Source: Verrucomicrobiota bacterium (GTDB taxonomy: Bacteria; Verrucomicrobiota; Verrucomicrobiia; Opitutales; Opitutaceae). Taken from it: a stretch of DNA of 18,531 nt. Where the stretch lies: NCBI GenBank assembly GCA_030916665.1, contig JAUPWC010000081.1:1-18531 (forward strand). The letters run 5' to 3'. The notes beneath the pieces are model-generated. The model did not search any database, was not told the DNA's origin, and was given only the letters and a program-made list of their open reading frames with translations. Below, piece after piece: positions 7,659 through 13,856 of the stretch. The translations under genes and the position numbers were made by a program. How positions within the stretch are numbered: position 1 is the first letter of the stretch; every line of letters begins with the position of its first letter.

Positions 7659-7913
7659 TCAGTTCGCTCCGGCCCGTTCATGCTCTTGCTTGGGTGTTCC
7701 TTTTTGCGTCCAGCTTCGCATCTTCTGCGCTGCGATGCGCCAAGCCTCGACGACGATGTCGACCTCGTTCTGATCTTTGTCCCGGTAATGCAAAAATGTG
7801 AATCACTGGTCGGACCAACTTGCCGTCTTCAGCGCCTCCGAGAACACAAAGGTCTCCGAAAGCGCCGCATCGAGTCCGTGCTCGGGAAAGCGCGGGCTTT
7901 TTAATCGCTGCAT
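7659..7913 (-). pseudogene. Decayed 3' end of a DUF4143-type ATP-binding protein gene
   Basis: Reading the minus strand from 7913 gives MQRLKSPRFPEHGLDAAL, ETFVFSEALKTASWSDQ, a TGA at 7805-7803, then in the same frame FTFLHYRDKDQNEVDIVVEA. These three blocks, in this order, match the C-terminal DUF4143 part of AAA+ ATPases of the 'ATP-binding protein' family (pattern: SPK-phe-x-D-x-GLaaaL … lfEtfV-x-sEL-x-K … yRdkdg-x-EVDiVvE). The ATPase domain with its Walker motifs is absent. The usual ~20 residues between GLaaaL and the ETFV block appear deleted. The TGA sits where Arg (CGA) would be a simple ancestor. After VVEA the frame continues to a stop at 7661-7659 without the expected family ending. 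Clearly non-functional; identification rests on recalled family patterns. Confidence 0.7.
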
Positions 7914-8035
7914 CACCGCGGCTTGGGCAGGGGGGCCCGCACCTGACCCGTATATTCCGTGTTTAATTCCTCCCGGACCCGAAGCTTGCGGAACCCACCC
8001 CGGCGGACAGAGACTAAGGCCGGCACCCAACCACC

Positions 8036-9916
8036 ATGATGAATTCCCAACCCTCCCTCCCCGCGCGGCTGCGCGCGCTGTGCCTGGTGTTCCTGCTGGC
8101 GGGCCTGCCCGCCTTCGCCGCCGCGAATGGCGACGCCGAGGTCATCGTCTCGAAGTCACCCAGCATGCTCGTGGCCGAGGGCGCGGGCGTGCACGGCCAG
8201 CTCACCGTCGCCCAGGAAATCATCAGCCCCGAGACCGGCGGCGACCTGGTCTATACGATCACGGTCGAGCCCCTGCATGGCCGCGTCGGCCTGGCCGGCG
8301 GCGAGGACGAGGATTTCTACAAGAACAAGTCCGGGCGCCTCGGTTATTTCGCCTACCAGCCGCGCGAGGCCTATGTGGGCGAGGACTCGTTCACCTACAC
8401 CGTGCGCAACGAGACCTCGGGCCTCGTCTTCCAAAACCGGGTCGTGATCACGGTGAAACCCGCCGCCCCGCTCCAGCTGGAGAAGATCGTGATCACCGCG
8501 CCCCGCGAGCGCGCGCTCGCCGAACACGCCGTCGCGCTCGCCACCCGGCCCAACCTGTCCGTCACCCGCCAGCTGCCAAGTCACGCGGACTTCCTGCCCG
8601 CGGACGCCCGCGCCGCCCTCACCGACCCCCGGGTGGCCTACGCCCTGGCCGAGGAGACCCGCCCGCAGCACGGCACGGCCCGCCTCGACCGCGCCACCGG
8701 CCAGCTGACCTACAATCCGAACCCCGGCTTCATCGGCGAGGACCGCTTCAACTACTACACCTTCGACGAGCATAACCCGGACGTCGGCATGGAGAACGTC
8801 GTCATCGTCACCGTCGAACCCATCCGCGAGCCGAAGCACATCGCCGCGGACCGCACCAAGAACCGCGAGGTGGACCTCGTGTTCGTGATCAACAACTCGC
8901 CCTCGATGGCCCCGCACCAGGCGCGCATCGCCGAGACCCTCCGGCGCTTCCGCTCGCTCTTCGACGACCGCGACCTCGACTACCGCATCGGCGTGCTCAC
9001 GACCGACTTCGTCAACGCCGACGCCGGTCGCCGGGACCGGCAGTATTTCAAGAAGGTCCGCTCCGTGCAGATCGACGCCGCCGGCAACCCGGTGCTCGAC
9101 CGCAAGCAGCGCCCGAAGTCGGCCACCAAGCAGGTGGCCAGCAACGGTTCGCTTGTGACGCTCCCCGTGCTGGCGCAGCCCTGGGTCACGCCGCAGACGC
9201 CCGACGGCGTCTTTGCCGAGCTCGTGAAGGTCGGCACCAACGGCGACAGCAACCGCACGGCCTTCACGTCGGTGTATAACTTCGTCGCCCGTTACCACTC
9301 CCAGGAGCACACGTTCCTGCGTCCCGACGCCACCACCATCGTCGTCTATTTCATGGACGAGGAGGAGACGCGCATGGCGGTCTGGAAGGAAACCGCCAAG
9401 CCCACGGCCGACGGCACGCGCGAGGCCGAGTGGATCCAGAACGGCAAGCTTCCCGAGCTGCTGGACCAGTTCAACACGCGCAACCCCGACAAGCGCCAGA
9501 CGCTCGACGGCTACATCAACTACTGGGTGCTGCGCCCCTTCATCATCGTGAAGGGCAACAAGCGCGGAAAGATCGAGATGCACGCCGTGGTCTCGCCCGC
9601 CAACGTCTCGCACCGCCGTGCCGCCGAACTCACGGGCGGCACCGTGCTGAACATCGACCGCGACTTCTCCGCCCCGCTCGCCGAGCTCGGCGACCGCATC
9701 GCCGACACCGTCGCCGTCGCCCTCGACCCGGTGTCACCCGGCTCGACCCTCTACAAGAAGAGCCTGCGCGTGCGGGTGGACGGCCAGGAAGTGAAGCCCG
9801 ACGCCACCAACGGCTGGGTCTATGACGAACTCACCCACAGCATCCGCTTCCAGGGCGCGGCAAAGAAGCAGGCCTTCGCCGCCAAGATCGACATCAGCTA
9901 CGAGGAACACCGGTGA
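8036..9916 (+). CDS. Exported protein with two beta-sandwich repeats and a von Willebrand A domain
   Basis: A 626-aa exported protein, probably surface or periplasmic, with a likely adhesive or scaffolding role; no enzyme motif is seen. The signal peptide is RALCLVFLLAGLPAFAAA. Two cadherin/Ig-like modules follow, each ending in the same signature: YVGEDSFTYTVRNETSG (about residue 115) and FIGEDRFNYYTFDEHNP (about 235), each followed by a VVITV/VIVTV strand and a KP or EP. From about residue 280 a vWA-like domain starts with VDLVFVINNSPSMAPHQARI. Its metal (MIDAS) loop would be DxSxS but reads Asn286-N-S-P-S, so the first Asp is Asn. A later TTIVVYFMDEEETR strand fits vWA proteins in which DEED-type residues follow the fourth strand. 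The C-terminal ~120 residues form another beta-rich part. ATG 8036 and ATG 8039 are adjacent; 8036 is used. No good Shine-Dalgarno sequence is seen. Confidence 0.85.
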   Translation: MMNSQPSLPARLRALCLVFLLAGLPAFAAANGDAEVIVSKSPSMLVAEGAGVHGQLTVAQEIISPETGGDLVYTITVEPLHGRVGLAGGEDEDFYKNKSGRLGYFAYQPREAYVGEDSFTYTVRNETSGLVFQNRVVITVKPAAPLQLEKIVITAPRERALAEHAVALATRPNLSVTRQLPSHADFLPADARAALTDPRVAYALAEETRPQHGTARLDRATGQLTYNPNPGFIGEDRFNYYTFDEHNPDVGMENVVIVTVEPIREPKHIAADRTKNREVDLVFVINNSPSMAPHQARIAETLRRFRSLFDDRDLDYRIGVLTTDFVNADAGRRDRQYFKKVRSVQIDAAGNPVLDRKQRPKSATKQVASNGSLVTLPVLAQPWVTPQTPDGVFAELVKVGTNGDSNRTAFTSVYNFVARYHSQEHTFLRPDATTIVVYFMDEEETRMAVWKETAKPTADGTREAEWIQNGKLPELLDQFNTRNPDKRQTLDGYINYWVLRPFIIVKGNKRGKIEMHAVVSPANVSHRRAAELTGGTVLNIDRDFSAPLAELGDRIADTVAVALDPVSPGSTLYKKSLRVRVDGQEVKPDATNGWVYDELTHSIRFQGAAKKQAFAAKIDISYEEHR

Positions 9917-9948
9917 GGCGGTGCATACTGAGAACGAGCAAGTTAAAC

Positions 9949-9973
9949 GAGCCACGCTGGCGCAGCGAAGCTC
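9949..9973 (+). terminator. Interrupted stem-loop downstream of the vWA gene
   Basis: GAGC, CA, CGCTG, loop GCG, CAGCG, AA, GCTC (9949-9973): a 5-bp inner stem and a 4-bp outer stem separated by a 2x2 internal loop. It lies 33 bp past the vWA stop codon and 40 bp before the next gene. There is no T-run, so this is at best a weak transcription end or a recombination scar at the edge of the A/T-richer island. Confidence 0.25.
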
Positions 9974-10012
9974 AACCCATGCGCAGAGACGTTGATTCCG
10001 TATCTTTAAGCC

Positions 10013-10810
10013 ATGGCTGATCCAATTCCGGTAAGCGCGCTACAGGTGGCCGAATCCCTCATTCTTGAAGGGGAACGGCGCGGCGTGCGCGACATGACCG
10101 CGAGGAAGCTGCAGAAACTTATTTACCTCACTCAAGTTTACCATCTGACCCTTTACGGCACTGCCGCATTTTTGGACTGTATCAAGGCTTGGGAAGACGG
10201 GCCCGTTGTGCCGGGTGTTTGGCACGAATTCAAAGCCGGGCGTCCGCCCAATCAGCCAATCACCAGCAAAGACGTTGCCGATCCCGGCAAATCAGATGCT
10301 GTGTTTGCAACCAATGACCCACTGCGTGATGTCGTGCAGAAAGTATTGGGTGACTTTGGGCGATACACGCCGGACAGGCTCATTGAGATAACCCACGGGC
10401 AGAAACCTTGGATCAGGGCTTGGGAAAATGCCAAGTCAGGGGGTAGTGATCGCATAGCCGAAGACGATATTGCGGCACTTGCGAAGAAATTAGCTCGGCA
10501 TTTGACGCATCAGTTCCGGCCGAGCTTCCTACAGGAAATCGAAAAGCTACATCATTCCTCCGGCGACGCCCGGTTTGTGCTGGGAAAGATGACTCTGGCT
10601 TCCGCGGCAGGCGAACTAAGCGAAGCACTGTTGCTTGGCGCTCAGAAGGAAAAATTGGTGTCACTGCGTCAGAAATTAAAAGAAGCGGCCGAAAGCATTT
10701 CCGATGCTGCGGGTGAACCCGTCCCGCGCTTTAATCTCCCTGAAAAAAGCGATCTCGACCAATTTGCGGTCGAGCTAACGGAATTCGCCATGGAGCATCG
10801 GGTGCGATAG
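10013..10810 (+). CDS. Panacea (DUF4065, SocA-like) antitoxin-domain protein
   Basis: A 265-aa cytoplasmic protein whose N-terminal ~150 residues carry the Panacea/DUF4065 pattern: TARKLQKLIYLTQVYHLTLYG, then CIKAWEDGPVVPGVWHEFK, then LRDVVQKVLGDFGRYTPDRLIEITHGQKPW. In this family the domain acts as an antitoxin or adaptor (SocA type) that neutralises a partner toxin, commonly encoded next to it. The C-terminal ~110 residues are helical (EKLVSLRQKLKEAAESI) and not recognised. It is the first gene of a tight group, with the next start codon 3 nt after its stop. Base composition is visibly richer in A/T than the vWA gene upstream or the MFS gene downstream, suggesting acquisition. No Shine-Dalgarno sequence precedes ATG 10013; TATCTT lies at 10001-10006, so the mRNA could be almost leaderless. 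The domain call is firm; antitoxin function is inference. Confidence 0.8.
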   Translation: MADPIPVSALQVAESLILEGERRGVRDMTARKLQKLIYLTQVYHLTLYGTAAFLDCIKAWEDGPVVPGVWHEFKAGRPPNQPITSKDVADPGKSDAVFATNDPLRDVVQKVLGDFGRYTPDRLIEITHGQKPWIRAWENAKSGGSDRIAEDDIAALAKKLARHLTHQFRPSFLQEIEKLHHSSGDARFVLGKMTLASAAGELSEALLLGAQKEKLVSLRQKLKEAAESISDAAGEPVPRFNLPEKSDLDQFAVELTEFAMEHRVR

Positions 10811-10813
10811 CAA

Positions 10814-11050
10814 ATGCTGCCGGAGGGATACACCCTGCTTGAGCGGCTTGATGCCGAAGTTTCGGAAATCGGGTCTGCCGATAGCGAGGAAGTCCAGAAC
10901 GCGCGCCAGTTATTGTGCAACCTCGTTCGAGCGTCCGTCCGCTACACCAGGCTCGTATCCACCACAACTCTGGGTTCCCGGGCGCCCGAAGGCAATTATC
11001 CCGGCGAACGAGAGACATGGCAGCGAGGAACCAGAAATGGAAGCGGCTGA
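10814..11050 (+). CDS. Small protein downstream of Panacea gene (N-terminal half of a split gene?)
   Basis: A 78-aa frame starting 3 nt after the Panacea stop codon, the position expected of the toxin or partner gene. The first ~50 residues look genuine and helical (LLERLDAEVSEIG…EEVQNARQLLCNLVRASVRYTRL). After about residue 55 (near 10980) the residues turn Arg/Gly-rich (GERETWQRGTRNGSG), as in a wrong frame. The +1 frame, open from 10839 to 11267, meanwhile becomes the protein-like one (EEPEMEAADRDRRQSHN). The simplest reading is one ~140-150-aa gene with a frameshift between about 10980 and 11037. The alternative is two overlapping genes. Family not identified with certainty. Confidence 0.5.
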   Translation: MLPEGYTLLERLDAEVSEIGSADSEEVQNARQLLCNLVRASVRYTRLVSTTTLGSRAPEGNYPGERETWQRGTRNGSG

Positions 11051-11267
11051 CCGGGACCGCCGACAATCGCACAACGTAGTCATTGATGCCTACAACGCTT
11101 TGACGCGATACTGTCGAAAATTTCGTAAGCGGGATCTCTCGGTCGAGACGACCTTTCCCCCGGAGTCGCCACGCGCAAGAATCGGGGATCTGGCCGCGAA
11201 GATATACAGCGGTGTCGTCCAAGCGGAGGATTTGGACGAAGGACTGCACAGGCGCCTTACGCGTTAG
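11037..11267 (+). CDS. Small helical protein, overlapping or C-terminal half of the Panacea partner
   Basis: A 76-aa frame (MEAADRDRRQSHNVVIDAYNALTRYCRKF…IGDLAAKIYSGVVQAEDL) in the +1 frame relative to the preceding ORF, overlapping it by 14 nt. Unusually for this window, a strong Shine-Dalgarno sequence GAGGAA (11025-11030) lies 6 nt before ATG 11037, so independent translation is credible. The block 'DRxRRxxHNxxIDAxNALxRY' reads as the second half of a small conserved helical protein whose first half would be the frame at 10814, so this may instead be a frameshifted single gene. The frame is open upstream to 10839. No catalytic motif is seen. If the Panacea protein is an antitoxin, this locus is the leading candidate for the neutralised partner. 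Confidence 0.5.
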   Translation: MEAADRDRRQSHNVVIDAYNALTRYCRKFRKRDLSVETTFPPESPRARIGDLAAKIYSGVVQAEDLDEGLHRRLTR

Positions 11268-11306
11268 CCAAACGAAAGGACCATTCGAACAAGGGATGGC
11301 CTATGA

Positions 11307-11696
11307 CGGTTCCCACCCGACTTCATCTTGCAGCTTGGTCACGAGGAGTATGCGGCTTTGATATCACAAACTGTGATATCAAAGCCCTCAGCGCGCGGTG
11401 GCCGCCGCAAGGCCGCCCTGGCCTTCACAGAACATGGGGCGATCATGACGGCCACAATCCTCAGATCGCCCCGGGCCGTCGCGATGAGCGTGTATGTCGT
11501 GCGTGCCTTCGTGCGGATGCGGGAAGAACTGATGACCAGCGCCGTGATCATGAAGCGATTGGCGGAGGTGGACAAGAAACTCGTCACGCACGATGTGATC
11601 CTGCGAGATGTCTACGAAAAGCTGCGTCCTCTTCTCGCGCCACCGGAGGTGACGAGAAAGGAGATGGGCTTCCATGTGGGCATGAAGAAGCCGTGA
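11307..11696 (+). pseudogene. 5'-truncated ORF6N (KilA-N-like) domain gene
   Basis: From 11307 the frame reads RFPPDFILQLGHEEYAALISQ, then SARGGRRKAALAFTEHGAIM, ending VGMKKP at the stop codon 11694-11696. This matches the ORF6N domain of phage/KilA-N-type proteins from the 'RFPxDFxFQL' block onward (pattern: GGRRxxPxAFTEHGAIMAAxxLxSxxAVxMSxxVVRAFVxMR), followed by a helical tail (AVIMKRLAEVDKKLVTHDVILRDVYEKL). The first ~50 residues of the domain are missing and a TGA (11304-11306) blocks the frame just before RFPPDF. A TTG at 11328 could start a 122-aa product but lacks a ribosome binding site. Full-length members are DNA-binding proteins associated with phages and accessory islands. Called a pseudogene because of the missing start; a short functional product cannot be excluded. 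Confidence 0.72.
11354..11386. repeat. Perfect 15-bp inverted repeat inside the ORF6N gene
   Basis: GGCTTTGATATCACA (11354-11368), spacer AAC, TGTGATATCAAAGCC (11372-11386). All 15 pairs match. It encodes the ALISQTVISKP segment of the ORF6N frame. Its length, symmetry and A/T-rich core contrast with the surrounding GC-rich sequence and suggest a bound operator (perhaps autoregulation), an mRNA hairpin, or a recombination site. Confidence 0.75.
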
Positions 11697-11706
11697 CCGC
11701 CCGACC

Positions 11707-11907
11707 ATGCGTGTGACTCTCGAAAAGAAGTGGCGCGTGCGGCTCGTGCAGCAACCCGAGTCCGGCATGGGCTGCCAGCGGGTGGACATCCGGTTCGCCG
11801 GCGACCGCACCGTTCGGGATGTGCTGGTGTTCAATGCGCAGGAGGCGGAGTTGCCGGAGGAGTTCGCCCGGCTGCCGATCACCGACATTGTGGTGCGCAG
11901 GGGGTGA
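11707..11907 (+). CDS. Small conserved-looking protein of unknown function
   Basis: A 66-aa protein with alternating beta-strand character: MRVTLEKKWRVRLVQQPESG, then RVDIRFAGDRTVRDVLVFNAQEAELPEEF, then ITDIVV. The periodic hydrophobic pattern, the charged N-terminus and the 10-bp gap after the ORF6N stop argue for a real gene. It is not an ORF6N partner that I recognise. The pattern (a short beta protein with 'DGRxxxDVLVFNAxxxELPxxF') resembles small stand-alone proteins found beside many unrelated genes, so function should not be guessed. No signal peptide, membrane span or Cys cluster is present. Composition is back to high GC, so it may mark the right edge of the island. Confidence 0.6.
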   Translation: MRVTLEKKWRVRLVQQPESGMGCQRVDIRFAGDRTVRDVLVFNAQEAELPEEFARLPITDIVVRRG

Positions 11908-11986
11908 TGCGGAACAGGATCTCGGCGGCGCCGCCAGGGCGGCGGTCTGCGCCGGCCGCCGGGTTGCGCTGCGCACGAAGTCGTGA

Positions 11987-13228
11987 ATGACTGGCGGGAT
12001 GTCGCGCCACCCGTCCGAACGCTCGATCCTGCTGATCCTGGCGGCGATCCAGTTCACCCACATCATCGATTTCATGATCATGATGCCGCTCGCGCCGCAG
12101 CTGATGCGCGAGCTGGACCTGGGCGCGGGCCGGTTCAGCGCGCTGGTCGCCGCCTACTCCATCGCGGCGGGCGTCGTCGGCCTGCTGGGCGCGCCCTTCA
12201 TCGACCGGTTCGACCGGCGAACCCTGTTGCTGTGGGTGTATGCGGGCTTCACCGCGGCCACGCTGCTCTGCGGTCTCGCGACGGACGCAACCATGCTGCT
12301 CGTCGCCCGCGCGGTCGGCGGGGCGTTCGGCGGCATCTCCGGCTCGCTCTGCCTGGCGATTGTCAGCGACCTCGTGCCGCCCGAGCGCCGCGCGGCCGGG
12401 ATCGGCATCGTCATGACGGCGTTTGCCGTCGCCGCGGCGATCGGCGTGCCGGTCGGCCTGCAGCTGGCCCAGCTGTGGGAATGGCGGGCTCCCTTCAACG
12501 TGGTTGCGGCGGTCGGCGCGGTCGTGTGGTTGCTGGTGTTTCGCTTCGTGCCCCCGGTGCGCGGCCATCTGCAAAGCGGCGAGCACCGCGGCCGGGCCTT
12601 CCGCGAACTGATGCGCGACGCCAATGCCGGCCGCGCGATCCTTTTCATGGCCGTGATGGTGCTCGGCCATTTCAGCATCATCCCGCTCCTGTCGCCGCAC
12701 CTCGTGGGCGATCTGGCCCTGCCGGAGAAATACCTCTTCCTCGTCTATATGATCGGCGGCGCGGCGAGCGTGGTGACAGCGCCGCAGGTGGGCCGCCTGG
12801 CGGACCGCCACGGCCGCCAGCGGGTGTTCACCATCATGGTGCTCACGGCCTCGCTCATCATCCTGGCCATCGCCAACGCCGGGGCGTTGCCCGTCTGGGC
12901 GACGCTCGGGCTCGCCGGATTGTTCTTCATTTTCGCGAGCGGGCGGTTCGTCCCCGCGCAGGCCATCATGACGCTGGCCGTGCCGTCGTCGCGGCGCGGG
13001 GCCTTTCTGAGCCTGAGCAGCTGCGCCCGCGACCTGGCCTCGGGCCTCGCCTCGACCCTGGGCGGCTGGATCGTGACGAAGCAACCCGACGGCCGCCTGC
13101 TGCATTTCAACTGGCTGGGCTGGGTGGCGGTCGCCGCCGGGCTCGTCAGCATCCTTCTCGCCCACCGCGTCCGCGTGAACGACACCGGCGCAGCATCGCC
13201 GCTGGCCGCGCCACCCGCCACCGGGTGA
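11987..13228 (+). CDS. Major facilitator superfamily efflux transporter
   Basis: A 413-aa inner-membrane transporter with about 12 hydrophobic spans. The first starts at ILLILAAIQFTHIIDFMIMMPL. MFS motif A occurs between spans 2 and 3 (GAPFIDRFDRRTLLLW, about residue 66) and again in the second half (GRLADRHGRQRVFTI, about 267), as expected from the internal duplication. It resembles DHA-type drug or sugar exporters (AraJ/YdhP-like), so proton-driven export of a small molecule is likely; the substrate is unknown. ATG 11987 and ATG 11999 are both possible, and the residues between them (MTGG) add nothing conserved; GGCGGG precedes 11999 directly. The flavin reductase-like gene starts 50 bp downstream on the same strand, so the two may be co-transcribed. 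Confidence 0.9.
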   Translation: MTGGMSRHPSERSILLILAAIQFTHIIDFMIMMPLAPQLMRELDLGAGRFSALVAAYSIAAGVVGLLGAPFIDRFDRRTLLLWVYAGFTAATLLCGLATDATMLLVARAVGGAFGGISGSLCLAIVSDLVPPERRAAGIGIVMTAFAVAAAIGVPVGLQLAQLWEWRAPFNVVAAVGAVVWLLVFRFVPPVRGHLQSGEHRGRAFRELMRDANAGRAILFMAVMVLGHFSIIPLLSPHLVGDLALPEKYLFLVYMIGGAASVVTAPQVGRLADRHGRQRVFTIMVLTASLIILAIANAGALPVWATLGLAGLFFIFASGRFVPAQAIMTLAVPSSRRGAFLSLSSCARDLASGLASTLGGWIVTKQPDGRLLHFNWLGWVAVAAGLVSILLAHRVRVNDTGAASPLAAPPATG

Positions 13229-13278
13229 ACAAATATCCGGGTTCGCGAATCCAGACGGAAGCGGCACCTTTCCGGCCC

Positions 13279-13854
13279 ATGAAAACCCACCTCGCTCCGG
13301 TCGAACTCGGAAAGGCCATCCGGCTGATCAACCACGGGCCCACGACGCTGGTGTCGGCGCATCATGCGGGCGTGGACAATGTCATGGCAGCGGCGTGGGT
13401 CTGCGCGCTGAACTTCGAGCCGCCGCAGCTGACCGCGACCATCGACGGCGAAACGGCCACGCGCCGGCTGATCGAGGCCAGCGGGCGCTTCGTCATCCAG
13501 ATCCCGACGGTGGCGCAGCTGGCGCTGACCTGCGCGGTCGGCGGCACGAGCCTGAACGACACGCCCGACAAGCTGGCGCGCTGCGGCGTGGAGCTGTTCC
13601 GGATCGACGGGCACCCCGAGCCGTTCGTCGCGGGTTGCGCGGCCTGGCTGCTTTGCCGCGTGGTGCCCGAGCCGCACAACCAGGAACACTACGATCTCTT
13701 CATCGGTGAGATTGTCGGCGCGTGGGCCGACAGCCGGGTGTTCCGGAACGGCCGCTGGCAATTCGATCAGGCCGATCCCGCCTGGCGCACCATCCACCAC
13801 GTCGCGGGTGGACAATTCTACGCGATCGGCGAAGGGTTGAAGACCGGAGAATAA
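13279..13854 (+). CDS. Flavin reductase-like (FMN-binding split-barrel) protein
   Basis: A 191-aa cytoplasmic protein of the flavin reductase/flavoredoxin group, which binds FMN and reduces flavin or an electron carrier with NAD(P)H. Visible blocks are the N-terminal GPTTLVSAHHAGVDNVMAAAW, the FMN-pocket region ATRRLIEASGRFVIQIPT, the loop CAVGGTSLNDTPDKLA, and the dimer/strand region HNQEHYDLFIGEIVGAWAD, ending near HHVAGGQFYAIGEGL. Length is normal for the family. ATG 13279 matches the start of the domain. The same frame is open far upstream (to 11983), but that part is a shadow of the MFS gene. It ends 2 bp before the convergent transposase-like gene. No monooxygenase partner is nearby, so the physiological acceptor is unknown. 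Confidence 0.88.
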   Translation: MKTHLAPVELGKAIRLINHGPTTLVSAHHAGVDNVMAAAWVCALNFEPPQLTATIDGETATRRLIEASGRFVIQIPTVAQLALTCAVGGTSLNDTPDKLARCGVELFRIDGHPEPFVAGCAAWLLCRVVPEPHNQEHYDLFIGEIVGAWADSRVFRNGRWQFDQADPAWRTIHHVAGGQFYAIGEGLKTGE

Positions 13855-13856
13855 GT

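Larger units (their letters stand above)
7238..8035. other. 798-bp intergenic region with mobile-element debris
   Basis: No intact gene is supported here. Open frames of 100-170 codons exist but have no recognisable domain and conflict with the structures present. From left to right it holds: a weak hairpin (CCCCAGC 7259-7265 with GCTTGGGG 7280-7287) that may end the regulator transcript; an inverted-repeat-bounded element at 7320-7463; two adjacent palindromes at 7571-7615; a decayed DUF4143-type ATPase gene end on the minus strand at 7659-7913; and the leader of the vWA gene, with an A/T-rich TATATT at 7951. The mix suggests repeated insertion and decay rather than a regulatory region alone. 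Confidence 0.7.

Noticed and set aside
7295..7801. A 168-codon plus-strand frame in the 7.2-8.0 kb gap
   Set aside because: No recognisable domain; it spans the inverted-repeat element and both palindromes and is antisense to the DUF4143 remnant.
8156..9613. Long minus-strand open frame (485 codons) antisense to the vWA gene
   Set aside because: High-GC shadow frame: low-complexity Val/Gly/Ala/Asp/His-rich composition, no domain, and the plus strand has a clear signal peptide and domains. The same applies to the long opposite-strand frames at 2109-3533, 11879-13267, 14948-16225 and 16292-17989.
9942..9976. Integron attC-like pair: GTTAAAC (GTTRRRY) and GCTCAAC (RYYYAAC) around a stem-loop upstream of the Panacea gene
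   Set aside because: The two boxes are in the reverse order for an attC site (RYYYAAC should come first), only about 20 bp lie between them, and no matching site ends the putative cassette; GCGTTAGCC near 11260 does not fit GTTRRRY.
11983..13854. A 623-codon open frame covering the MFS and flavin reductase regions as one protein
   Set aside because: Up to about 13230 it is Arg/Pro/Ala-rich shadow of the MFS gene. Only the part from ATG 13279 has a domain, so there is no fusion.
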